DNA of 34,827 nucleotides from a virus. Under the pieces are notes generated by a model. It saw only the letters and a list, made by a program, of their open reading frames with translations, had not been told where the DNA came from and did not search any database. Shown one piece after another: positions 8,920-17,353 of the stretch (within the stretch, counting starts at the first letter, position 1; each line of letters starts with the position of its first letter). Both the position numbers and the translations under genes were made by a program. Location: positions 1 to 34,827 of the IMG/VR virus record IMGVR_UViG_3300009514_000064. One strand, 5' to 3'.

Positions 8920-10944
8920 ATGACCAGAAGCAGAAAGAGAAATTTCAATACTTCCATTGGTTCGGTTGAATCACCAGGAAGACAAGTAACCAAACTAAAG
9001 CTAAACAAACAGCAGCTTCTTGACGAAGGGTTCGTAAGTGGTAGTTTGATTGCTGGTGGAGATCATACGTCACTCATATATGCTTCTGGCTCTCATTTGT
9101 TGCTGTCGTCTTCTGCGGGTTCATGGGTGGTTACGAGCGGAGCTTTTGCGGCTACTAATCGCATCTTGGTTGGAACCAGTGATCCTGGTGTTTTTGGGTC
9201 AGCGTATCAATTCCTTATAGATAGTCGTGAGCTAAATACCACGCCACGAATGGTATGTATTGCAGGCAGCTCATCGCTTGACATGGGACACATTGAAGGT
9301 CGTGACGAAACTGGCTCAAGACATTGGTTAGTGAATTTAGGAGACAGAAGTCAAAACAATAATTTTCAAATTTGGAGCGATACAGCCTCAGTTTATGTTC
9401 TTTCTGTGACTTCTACGAAAAGAGTCGGAATTGGAAATAATATCGATAGTCCTCAGAGTACGCTAGATGTTGATGGAAACTTAACAGTTGGAGATACATA
9501 CGCAGAAAATAATGCTGCCCCTACTGACGGGATGATTGTGGAGGGAAATGTAGGTATTGGTACAAATAGTCCAAACGAACGTATGGAGATTTCTCAAGGA
9601 GGCAATTATCAGTTACGTCTTGATAATCCCGATACAGGTGGCGGTTATTGGAATATTGCTCAAACGGACAATGCTTTTGCCGCAGGCGGGGGTAAACTTG
9701 TTTTTGTCCCCGACTCTACAACATCTACAAATGCGGTGTTTGTCATAGAAAATTCCAGCGGAGATGTTGGCATTGGAGTCCTTGCGCCTGCTGCTAAATT
9801 GGAAATAGAATCATCGACCTATCCAGTATCTAGGACGACAAGAACAAGCACGCAAACGACAGCTAGAAGAGCAGTTACGGCAATTCAACACAAAACATCG
9901 AACAATATGGGCGATGGATTTGGTGCCGTCATTGCTTTCGAAGCATCTGATAGTGGAGTTTCCAACTATACACTTGGTCAAATTTCATCAACTAGGAAAA
10001 ATGGAAGCGATACCTCTAGCGACATTATTTTTACAGTTAAGGATGCTGGAGTAACTGACGATGCAGTAGTAATAGACTACAATAGCAATGTTGGTATAGG
10101 AGATACCTCTCCGATTGCCAGGCTTCATGTTAGCAACGGAGATTCTGGAATAACATCGCTTGCTCTAGGTTCTGACGAACTCTTAGTTGAAAACTCTGGA
10201 GATGCAGGACTAACTATTGCCACACCAAATACTAGCGTTGGTAGGATTAGTTTTGGAGATCCTGACAACAATAATCCTGGAAGAATCGCCTATGATCATT
10301 CGATAGACGATATGTATCTTTATTCAGGAGATAGCATTCGAGTAACAATAGAAGGAAACACTGGAGACGTGGGTATAGGGACTACCAGTCCTGCTCAGAG
10401 GTTGGATGTGGAAGATGATACATCTGGGGGATATACAGCTAGATTTCAAAATGACGGAAACAATGCAGATAGGTATGGAATTGGGATTGCTGCTGGATTA
10501 GATGTTCCTTCTGTAACCGGAGATATTAGATGGATAGCTCTTGAAGATGGTAACGGAACAGATCAATCATATGTTCAGTTTTTATCGACATCGCCAAACG
10601 CTCAGTTTGCTGCAGCCTCAGACGAAAGACTTAAGAAAAATATATCTCCCACAAAGGTTGATGGGTTAGATATCATTAGAAAATTAGAACTCGTAGAGTT
10701 CGAATGGAAAGATTCGAAGCGTGGAAAGAAACAAGAAATCGGTTATATCGGCCAGCAAGTAAGAGAAGTTTACCCACCTATGGTTTCGAAAGCTTGGTCA
10801 AAAGACATTGAGGATGAAATTTTGCTTGTGGGTGATTCGTGTCTTGTTTCTGTTTTGGTCCGGGCCGTTCAGCAGCAACAGGAAAAAATAGAAGAAATGG
10901 AAAAAAAGATAAAGGAAATTAAAGATGCCAATATTATTAAGTGA
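8920..10944 (+). CDS. Tail fibre/spike with C-terminal S74 intramolecular chaperone
   Basis: A 674-residue fibre. Residues about 165-500 hold the repeat typical of such fibres, 'VGIG-x(2-3)-SP-x(3)-LDV', at about 167, 211, 283, 391 and 484. The C-terminus is a peptidase S74 (endosialidase chaperone) domain starting SDERLKKNI, followed by FEWK, EIGYIGQQVREVYP and a terminal coiled coil (QQQEKIEEMEKK). In the endosialidase family the Ser and Lys of S-D-x-R-L-K are the autocleavage dyad; here they are S567 and K572 with the same spacing. Cleavage before S567 would release a chaperone of about 108 residues after trimerisation. The gene's last 20 bases overlap the next gene. Likely the receptor-binding fibre. 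Confidence 0.85.
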   Translation: MTRSRKRNFNTSIGSVESPGRQVTKLKLNKQQLLDEGFVSGSLIAGGDHTSLIYASGSHLLLSSSAGSWVVTSGAFAATNRILVGTSDPGVFGSAYQFLIDSRELNTTPRMVCIAGSSSLDMGHIEGRDETGSRHWLVNLGDRSQNNNFQIWSDTASVYVLSVTSTKRVGIGNNIDSPQSTLDVDGNLTVGDTYAENNAAPTDGMIVEGNVGIGTNSPNERMEISQGGNYQLRLDNPDTGGGYWNIAQTDNAFAAGGGKLVFVPDSTTSTNAVFVIENSSGDVGIGVLAPAAKLEIESSTYPVSRTTRTSTQTTARRAVTAIQHKTSNNMGDGFGAVIAFEASDSGVSNYTLGQISSTRKNGSDTSSDIIFTVKDAGVTDDAVVIDYNSNVGIGDTSPIARLHVSNGDSGITSLALGSDELLVENSGDAGLTIATPNTSVGRISFGDPDNNNPGRIAYDHSIDDMYLYSGDSIRVTIEGNTGDVGIGTTSPAQRLDVEDDTSGGYTARFQNDGNNADRYGIGIAAGLDVPSVTGDIRWIALEDGNGTDQSYVQFLSTSPNAQFAAASDERLKKNISPTKVDGLDIIRKLELVEFEWKDSKRGKKQEIGYIGQQVREVYPPMVSKAWSKDIEDEILLVGDSCLVSVLVRAVQQQQEKIEEMEKKIKEIKDANIIK

Positions 10945-11242
10945 AGCCTTTAGCAGTGGAGATAGTGCATATGGCTCTGGGTCGATGTACCCTAGAGCTA
11001 AAATTATTGAATTCAGACACAATACAAAGATTAGAGTATGGCTCCAGCTTGGGGACACAATTAGTGGTAGCTGGGTCCGTGGATCAGGCGTTGATGTATT
11101 TGAATTTTCAATAACTGGATCTGATTACTCCACGATGGTGAGTATTTCAGGTTCTGATTCTTTATCTATTTATGGTAATGCCAAAAAAGAATTATATGAA
11201 TGGTTGACAGAACATACTAGGTTTTCTGGAACAATTGAATAA
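10925..11242 (+). CDS. Small hypothetical protein overlapping the fibre gene
   Basis: A 105-residue protein that I do not recognise. It is beta-rich in the middle (KIRVWLQLGD, VFEFSITGSDYSTMVSISGSD) and ends in a short helix (AKKELYEWLTEHTRF). The Ser/Gly-rich style matches the surrounding virion genes. Its ATG lies 20 bases inside the 3' end of the S74 fibre gene. An AAAGGA tract a few bases upstream acts as a plausible ribosome binding site, so co-translation with the fibre is likely. A head-fibre connector, fibre-assembly or attachment role is possible from position only. Confidence 0.6.
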   Translation: MPILLSEAFSSGDSAYGSGSMYPRAKIIEFRHNTKIRVWLQLGDTISGSWVRGSGVDVFEFSITGSDYSTMVSISGSDSLSIYGNAKKELYEWLTEHTRFSGTIE

Positions 11243-11250
11243 TTATAGAT

Positions 11251-12138
11251 ATGGCATTTCTCGATCCTAAAGAAAGAATATTAGATATCGTCCTTACGAA
11301 TAAAGGAAGAGAATTGCTATCTAAGAATAGCTTAAGATTTGAGTTTTACGCATTCTCTGACGAAGGAATAGATTATAGTGGCTCATTATCTGCTTCTGTA
11401 GCTTTGTCACGTTCCTTGGATGATTATGTTTATCGGAACTTCTCTTTCGAAGCAGATCAAAGAAAAAACGGATTATCGCTACCAAAAAACAATGATTTGA
11501 AAAGTTTTCTATTTACAATTCCTCCAAAAAGCAGGACCCTTCCTGTTTTTCGACCTAGTGTTGAAGATGATTTGCCCATTAATTTGAGTAGAAAGTTCTT
11601 CATTGATACATTAATCCTTCATACCAGAAAAAGAAATAGAATTAGAAAACCAATTGGAGCTATAGTTAGAGCTACGGTCCCTAAACGAACTTTGTCTCGC
11701 AGAATGCAAAACTATGTAATTGAGCAGCGATGCAAACAAGTTGAGCAAAGATTCAAGGAAGGAAGAAGCATTGCAGGACTACCCGTCTCAAGAAACTTAA
11801 TTGCTCTTTCTCGAAATATTGCACTAAACGTACATACAGGCGGCGCAGTGCCTTTTGGCTCAAAATGGTTTAGTGAAGATAAAGGAAATACTGTAGATAG
11901 CTATAGCATAAAGCGAGAAATAGAAATTATTGCTGGAACCGACAAACAAAAGATTGGATTGAAACTTAAGAACGCTGATGGAGAAGTCTTTGCAAAAGAT
12001 GGGTTTTTGATCGAAGTGTTTTTAAGTAGTTCTGATGGAAAATTAACTAAAATCAATAAGGTTGAGAAAGTCGACTTCTTGGATGACGAAACCAAACAAG
12101 ATGGTTTTAGAGAATTTTTGATATTGAGGAATAAATAA
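11251..12138 (+). CDS. Structural protein sharing an N-terminal domain with the gene at 18815
   Basis: A 295-residue protein. Residues 1-45 (M-A-F-L-D, then ILDIVLTNKGRELLSKNS, then FEFYAFSDEGIDYSGS) align by eye with the start of the gene at 18815: the LD, ILxxVLT, GREfL, FE, F, DE and DYS positions are shared. The rest differs. Residues 85-170 are rich in Arg and Lys (RKRNRIRKP, VPKRTLSRR), and a C-terminal part from about 215 is beta-rich (IEIIAGTDKQKIGLKLKN). No enzymatic motif is seen. The stop overlaps the next start as TAATG, so it is coupled to the FN3 gene set that follows. There is no strong ribosome binding site in front of its own ATG. A tail-associated role is inferred. Confidence 0.55.
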   Translation: MAFLDPKERILDIVLTNKGRELLSKNSLRFEFYAFSDEGIDYSGSLSASVALSRSLDDYVYRNFSFEADQRKNGLSLPKNNDLKSFLFTIPPKSRTLPVFRPSVEDDLPINLSRKFFIDTLILHTRKRNRIRKPIGAIVRATVPKRTLSRRMQNYVIEQRCKQVEQRFKEGRSIAGLPVSRNLIALSRNIALNVHTGGAVPFGSKWFSEDKGNTVDSYSIKREIEIIAGTDKQKIGLKLKNADGEVFAKDGFLIEVFLSSSDGKLTKINKVEKVDFLDDETKQDGFREFLILRNK

Positions 12139-14423
12139 TGTTTTCGAAAGAAGTAAGTTTTTCTGTCGACCTTGAAGAGCTTGAAGCGCAACTTCAAGAG
12201 CGTCGTGAAGAAGAACTTAAAGATCAAGAAGGCATCAATGTTAGGTCGACTGTATTTTCTTTAGGTAAAGATCCTCGTGTTTCTGCGCAGCAGCAAGTAA
12301 ATGCTCCAGAGATTTCGACTCTCGAAATATTGAAGGATGGATTAGATAACCAATTTATTCAAGTAAACTGGAGAGTAGCTAGATACGATGTAGACTCAGG
12401 TGGTGTCGTTGGCTTTCGTATTTTTAGGCGAAAATTAATGATGGATGAGGTTTTTTCGGAAAAAAGAAGAGATCGTCGTGTACCTCGCAATTTGAGCAGG
12501 TTTGCGTTCGATAGGCTTTCACGAAAAATTCCTAAAAGAGGAAAGTTTTCCGCAGACAAAAAAGCTATTTCTGGAGTTCGCAGAAGTCTTATTCCTCGTG
12601 ATATCTTGAATTCTAATCTCGCTTCTTCCGTAGATACAGCCAGGGCTCGCTTTGAGTCGAGTTTAGATGAGTCTGAAGGATTTTTGGATCGTCCCGGTAA
12701 GTTTGAGAAGATTTTTGGCAGGAAACAATTTCAGGAAATTGGATACGTAGATTACAGCGGGTTCTTGAGCAAAGAGCGAAAGAAGTTTGTTCAAGTTACA
12801 GAGAGAGAATTTGTTGAATTATCCTTTAGAGATAAATCAATAAACTTAGGCGATGCATATGAATATTATGTTTGTTCTGTAGTAAAAGACAATAGAGAAA
12901 GTTACAGATCGAATACAATTACTGTCTTAGTAGAAGATAATACGCCAATTGATCCTCCGAAAATGACTGTTCGACAAGTGCATGGAACAGAAATTAGGCT
13001 GAGAATTTGTACCGAACCAACTTCAGACATCTCTAAGATCATGTTATTCAGGAAGGCCGAGGATGAAATTGCATATTCTAGGATAGCAGACGTAAATAAC
13101 GTCAACGATTGTATTAATATTGCTGATTCTGCAATAAGATATGGACTTGAGTATGAATATAGAGTCTTTGCGCAAAACATTCATGGGACTTTATCTGAAG
13201 CTGAAGAGGTAGAGACAACCTCGACAGTTCAACGGATAACTCCTCAAAGTCGCTCAAACACTCTTAAGATTCCGATTCTTAGTGCGGTTCAGGATCAAAA
13301 CTCCGACTTCATAAAGATTACGATATCTCCTAATGATTCTGATGTTTCGATATATACATTAGAGAGAAAGGATCTGACAATTAATGAAAAGAAATTTACA
13401 GTTCCATCTAGACTTACCACAAACTACGGTGGTGATGGCTGGATTACTAATCAATTTTTCGTGGAGAGACCCAGAGACATCATTGGGAATGAAATCGAAA
13501 AGGATAGCGATTTATTAAATCGAGACTCTATTGCTGAAGAAATTGTATTTTTGGATAATACTGTATCTAAAGATCATCTTTATCAATATAGAGTTAGAGG
13601 ATCAGACTTATTTGGGAACGTTAGTTCTCACGCTTTTTCGGCGACAAAGGCCGTAGGGAAGAAGCCATTGAGGTCGCCGATTAATTTGAGAACTTCAGTA
13701 ATTAGAAATAACCCCTTAAGAGTAAAAGTTGAGTGGGATGATGACAATTTATCAGAAAAGTTCACTAATAAGGAACTATTTTCTGGAAGTTCAGAGATAG
13801 ACGCAAAAGAGAATAAGATTTTGTACGAAGTTCAGAGGAGAGAGTTTGGCGAAACACGATATAAGTCTTTTCCAATAACTGCGAATACTTTTGTTGTAGA
13901 TGAAGTACCAACAAATGATGCTATCCCCTTTAGTTCAGAAAAAGTAGCAGAGATACCTGCTACGCAGCCCGATAGAGAAGAAGCTGAAGAAGAAGTTTCG
14001 TTTATTAGGCCATTCAGCATCCCAGAATTCTTGAAATTGAATAAGATATATTTTTATAGAATTGCAGCTAAATCATCAAATGGTGATGAAAGTAATTTTA
14101 CAGAAGAATTTTCTGTTGCCGCTTTGCCAGAATTATCTCAGCCAGAAGAATTGAAAGTAGAAGTTACAGATACAAGAATCAGACCTTTGTTGGCTCGTTT
14201 AAGTTGGTCTTTTGCTAAGAATAAATTTAAGCCAGACTTTGTTGTGATTCAACGAAAAATTGATGTTGATACAGATTCGTTTGAAGAAATAGGAAAAGCT
14301 TATATCGAAAATTTCTTTTTTGACCATGACTTAGAGGCAGGGAACACCTACGTCTATAGAGCTAAGTCCGTAGATACTTTAGATAGAGAGTCGAAATTTG
14401 TCGAAGTGAGATTGACAGTTTAA
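12138..14423 (+). CDS. Multi-domain fibronectin-III-like structural protein
   Basis: A 761-residue protein with about five FN3-like units: residues about 70-267, 273-362, 375-505, 512-660 and 668-761. Each shows an early strand with Trp or an equivalent (IQVNWRV, RVKVEWDD, LARLSWSF), a 'Y-x-v-x-R-k' strand (FRIFRRK, IYTLERK, YEVQRRE, FVVIQRK) and a late 'g-x-x-Y-x-Y-R-v' strand (YEYRVFAQN, YQYRVRGSD, YFYRIAAKS, YVYRAKSVD). The first unit is split by a basic insert of about 85 residues (105-190). A charged N-terminal helix precedes it. FN3 modules are common in tail proteins and often mediate surface contacts. A GAGG sequence 8 bases upstream, plus TAATG overlap, supports the start. It heads four FN3-type genes in a row. 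Confidence 0.6.
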   Translation: MFSKEVSFSVDLEELEAQLQERREEELKDQEGINVRSTVFSLGKDPRVSAQQQVNAPEISTLEILKDGLDNQFIQVNWRVARYDVDSGGVVGFRIFRRKLMMDEVFSEKRRDRRVPRNLSRFAFDRLSRKIPKRGKFSADKKAISGVRRSLIPRDILNSNLASSVDTARARFESSLDESEGFLDRPGKFEKIFGRKQFQEIGYVDYSGFLSKERKKFVQVTEREFVELSFRDKSINLGDAYEYYVCSVVKDNRESYRSNTITVLVEDNTPIDPPKMTVRQVHGTEIRLRICTEPTSDISKIMLFRKAEDEIAYSRIADVNNVNDCINIADSAIRYGLEYEYRVFAQNIHGTLSEAEEVETTSTVQRITPQSRSNTLKIPILSAVQDQNSDFIKITISPNDSDVSIYTLERKDLTINEKKFTVPSRLTTNYGGDGWITNQFFVERPRDIIGNEIEKDSDLLNRDSIAEEIVFLDNTVSKDHLYQYRVRGSDLFGNVSSHAFSATKAVGKKPLRSPINLRTSVIRNNPLRVKVEWDDDNLSEKFTNKELFSGSSEIDAKENKILYEVQRREFGETRYKSFPITANTFVVDEVPTNDAIPFSSEKVAEIPATQPDREEAEEEVSFIRPFSIPEFLKLNKIYFYRIAAKSSNGDESNFTEEFSVAALPELSQPEELKVEVTDTRIRPLLARLSWSFAKNKFKPDFVVIQRKIDVDTDSFEEIGKAYIENFFFDHDLEAGNTYVYRAKSVDTLDRESKFVEVRLTV

Positions 14424-15976
14424 TGTTTCCTTTATTTTTAAATATTAAGAAAAACATGGCCCATGTTGCCCAGGTGGTTTCTCAAGCGCAACAATCAAAA
14501 AAAGCTAAAAAGAGTCCTCTCTCTAAAGTTGAGCCTGCGGTCCCACTGCCACTTTCTAGATTTTCGGAGTCTGTTGCTTCAGAAGCAAAGTTCAACGAAA
14601 TAAGGAAAGTTGGTGTTCTTGGGGTAATAAAGAAGGAATATCCAGAGTTTGAAAGGTTTGCTAAAAACTATATTAATGATGACCCTGAAATATTGTTTGT
14701 TTCAGAATATATTGTTGAAGATCATTTTGCAGGAGTTTTGGTTGTTTGGGAAAAATATCACGACTCAACTCATTACGAGGTCTTTAAGCGGAATATTTTC
14801 AATTCAAACGAAGAATTTGATAGAGTTTTGTTTTTAGATACAGCAAACCTAGAAGAAGAAAAAGAGCATTATGCAGACTATATTCGTGATACTCTCAACT
14901 TTGTTGACTTAGATAAGAGCGAATACTATGTCATGCTAGACACTGTACTAAAAGATGATCGAATATATGAATATAAGATTTCAGCCACTAGAGTACCAAA
15001 GAACGCTAAAGAAGTAGACTACGATTTAATATTGGAGAGCAAAGGCTTTTTAAATAATCTTGGAGTAAATGCGACCAGTCAAAATACAATATTCGATTTT
15101 TCCAAAGGAAGCTTGGGCTCTAAAGATTTGGCTTGGGCAGTTGCTATGACGAATGAATTTTTGCCTTTTTTTGGACTTGCTGCTGCAGAAAGACCTATGA
15201 TCAACTTTGCTACGAGCGAAAATGTTTTTAAAGACACCCTCCAGGTCATGATTGCAAAAAACCTTAATGATATTCGTTGTATAATTGGAGAATCAGTTGG
15301 TCTTTTTGGAGCAACTGAAACTTTCAGTCATGTTATTGATGTTTTGGGTGGTCTCCCTACGTTATTTAAAGAGTCGTTTATATTTGGATTAGATGAAACA
15401 AGAAATGTATTTTCGTATGATCAATTTAAAGAAAGTATAGGTCCCAAAATTCCGGTGTTGCAAAGGATTTTTGAAATTGCAGAATCTGGAGATGCGAAGT
15501 CACTCAATGAACTTTCGGACTTATCGATCGTTACTCCTTTAAATAAGGGTACAGAATCTTTATCGGCGATGGTTGGGTTGAGTAGGGTATTTAAATTTGT
15601 TAATGATTATTATTTGGCAGTATCTTACGCCCAAGAACGAGGAAATATCGATAAGATAGCAGAAATACAAAGAGAAGTTGAAGAAAGAAGAGAAAAACAG
15701 TCCGCTGAAGACTCTGCATTGCAAGCGGCAAAAGAAATTAGAGACGACATCGAAGATAGATCGGAGTCAATATCTGCAGCTATTTCTTCGCTTTTTGGTG
15801 TAGATTTGGGCAAAAAGAAAAACAAAAAGGACAAAAAGAGAAAAATGCCAACCGCAAACACTCCTGTTGATGATTCTGCCACATCTGCATCCGTGCAAGT
15901 AGCAACAGGTAACCAAGCTGTTACAAAGGATGCTACCGCTGGAAACAACACAATACGTGGAGTTAAAGTTTTTTAA
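14423..15976 (+). CDS. Structural protein with one FN3-like unit and a coiled-coil, Lys-rich tail
   Basis: A 517-residue protein, family not recognised. Residues about 95-210 resemble a single divergent FN3 unit (FAGVLVVWEKY, then HYEVFKRNIF, then RIYEYKISATR), in the same style as the preceding gene. Residues 225-400 are helical with conserved-looking turns but no catalytic motif. Residues 400-455 form a probable coiled coil (IAEIQREVEERREKQSAED). The last 60 residues are Lys-rich, then Thr/Ala-rich and disordered. ATG 14423 overlaps the previous TAA; an alternative Met twelve codons in (14456) lacks a ribosome binding site. Likely part of one complex with its three neighbours, as inferred from coupling. 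Confidence 0.5.
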   Translation: MFPLFLNIKKNMAHVAQVVSQAQQSKKAKKSPLSKVEPAVPLPLSRFSESVASEAKFNEIRKVGVLGVIKKEYPEFERFAKNYINDDPEILFVSEYIVEDHFAGVLVVWEKYHDSTHYEVFKRNIFNSNEEFDRVLFLDTANLEEEKEHYADYIRDTLNFVDLDKSEYYVMLDTVLKDDRIYEYKISATRVPKNAKEVDYDLILESKGFLNNLGVNATSQNTIFDFSKGSLGSKDLAWAVAMTNEFLPFFGLAAAERPMINFATSENVFKDTLQVMIAKNLNDIRCIIGESVGLFGATETFSHVIDVLGGLPTLFKESFIFGLDETRNVFSYDQFKESIGPKIPVLQRIFEIAESGDAKSLNELSDLSIVTPLNKGTESLSAMVGLSRVFKFVNDYYLAVSYAQERGNIDKIAEIQREVEERREKQSAEDSALQAAKEIRDDIEDRSESISAAISSLFGVDLGKKKNKKDKKRKMPTANTPVDDSATSASVQVATGNQAVTKDATAGNNTIRGVKVF

Positions 15977-17353
15977 ATGCCTTTTCCTGGTTCTTTTGGA
16001 GGAGTGAAGCTTGGGACTTATTCAAAGAAGTCAAAGCCTAAATCTGACACTAAGTCTTCTGAAAAAAAGAAGACAGAAAGCACAAGCCAGACCTATGGGC
16101 AGATGATATTGAAGTCGGCAGTCTCTTCGACAAACGTTAATTCATCCGTATCTAACGTAGGCGTCGGATCAGTTCACCCCATTGCATCAGCAATAACTAA
16201 ATCCACAAAATCCTCTTCAGCACCGTTAGTTGATTCCGTAATTAAAGGAAAAGGTATTAAAGGTTCCCCAGGAATGGTGACGAAACCTGCCATCCCATCG
16301 CATCCATCAATTTTGCCAATTATTCAGCAACCACTGGTTGCTCCAAAGGATACGATCGTACAAGTAATACAAGAGACCGGAGATGTTGTATCAGAGTCGC
16401 TTAGATCTCGTCGAGATCAGAGAATTAGAACTTCAGACGACGAACTAAAGACGGCCTTAATAAGATTTGGTTCTGCTGGTTCGTTTTCTTGCAAGGCGAA
16501 ATCTAATATTGCCGTAGCGGCAGCATCTACGAACAAGAGTGCTGCAGTAGTTTTACCAAAAAAAGGCAAACGAAAAAACGAGACTCCAAGCCTTCTTTTT
16601 GGTGCGCTATTTAATGACTTCTCTAATGTTGCAAGAAACGTTGTAGAGCAAGTCGTCGTTGTCGGCAGTAATACAAAAACGAAAGAAGAGGTAAAAAAAT
16701 CTCTAACCGAAGCTCAAAAAGTTGATCTAACTATTTCTTTGAAATCTAGAGACTCTGAATCTGTAGAATTTAATAACCTAAAGGTTCCTGAAATTGATGC
16801 TGATTTTCAATACAATTTCTTTACCGAAACAGAAGAAGACATTCTAGAGCAGGAGGATCCAGCCAAAGACCCTCTTTTAGTTAGACGCCCGTTAGATATT
16901 CCGAGATACATAGAGCTAAGGTGGGATATGGCTCAAGTTACAGAGCCTTTATCTCAAGATTCACCGTCTCCAGAGAAAAAAGAAATTACAGAATTAAAGA
17001 AAGAAGCGTTTAAGCGACACCGTGGCGTCGCCGGATATACTAAGGCAACTTCAAAAAGAGAATCAAATAGAAGCGAAAAAAGAATAAAGCCATTGAATCG
17101 AGAAGGGCTAAGTTTTAAAATTCCAGAAATACATGAGCCAGAAAGAGTATTTAACTCTATCTCTAATCATAGGGTTTTTGCAAACTCTATTGGCAGCGTA
17201 GTTAATATCAGTAAGCAAAAAAACATTTTAGACACTCTTCCTATTCTTGCTGGTCGTCTAGGTTTGTCTTCGCTAGATTCTGCGCCTGAACCTCCAAACA
17301 GTGAACCTGGTAAAGGAAGATTTGAAGCAGAAGAAGATGGTGACAAGAAATAA
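15977..17353 (+). CDS. Largely disordered, basic structural protein
   Basis: A 458-residue protein of unknown family. The first ~170 residues are low-complexity Lys/Ser/Thr/Pro sequence (KKSKPKSDTKSSEKKK and onward), probably disordered. The centre (residues about 175-270) has short hydrophobic segments. A stretch at about 310-316 reads RYIELRWD, which looks like the first strand of an FN3 unit, but no complete unit follows. The C-terminus is acidic (EAEEDGDKK). Its ATG directly abuts the previous TAA, and its TAA overlaps the next ATG. It sits between two FN3-bearing genes, so a linker or assembly role in the same structure is possible. No enzymatic signature is visible. Confidence 0.5.
   Translation: MPFPGSFGGVKLGTYSKKSKPKSDTKSSEKKKTESTSQTYGQMILKSAVSSTNVNSSVSNVGVGSVHPIASAITKSTKSSSAPLVDSVIKGKGIKGSPGMVTKPAIPSHPSILPIIQQPLVAPKDTIVQVIQETGDVVSESLRSRRDQRIRTSDDELKTALIRFGSAGSFSCKAKSNIAVAAASTNKSAAVVLPKKGKRKNETPSLLFGALFNDFSNVARNVVEQVVVVGSNTKTKEEVKKSLTEAQKVDLTISLKSRDSESVEFNNLKVPEIDADFQYNFFTETEEDILEQEDPAKDPLLVRRPLDIPRYIELRWDMAQVTEPLSQDSPSPEKKEITELKKEAFKRHRGVAGYTKATSKRESNRSEKRIKPLNREGLSFKIPEIHEPERVFNSISNHRVFANSIGSVVNISKQKNILDTLPILAGRLGLSSLDSAPEPPNSEPGKGRFEAEEDGDKK

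Noticed and set aside
10925-10944. Programmed frameshift joining the fibre to the small downstream protein
   Set aside because: The A-rich run before the overlap invites slippage, but the small gene has its own ATG and ribosome binding site and the S74 domain ends normally.
11204-11250. TTGACA with AT-rich sequence downstream as a sigma-70 promoter before 11251
   Set aside because: No -10 box at the right distance, and the TTGACA lies inside the preceding coding sequence.
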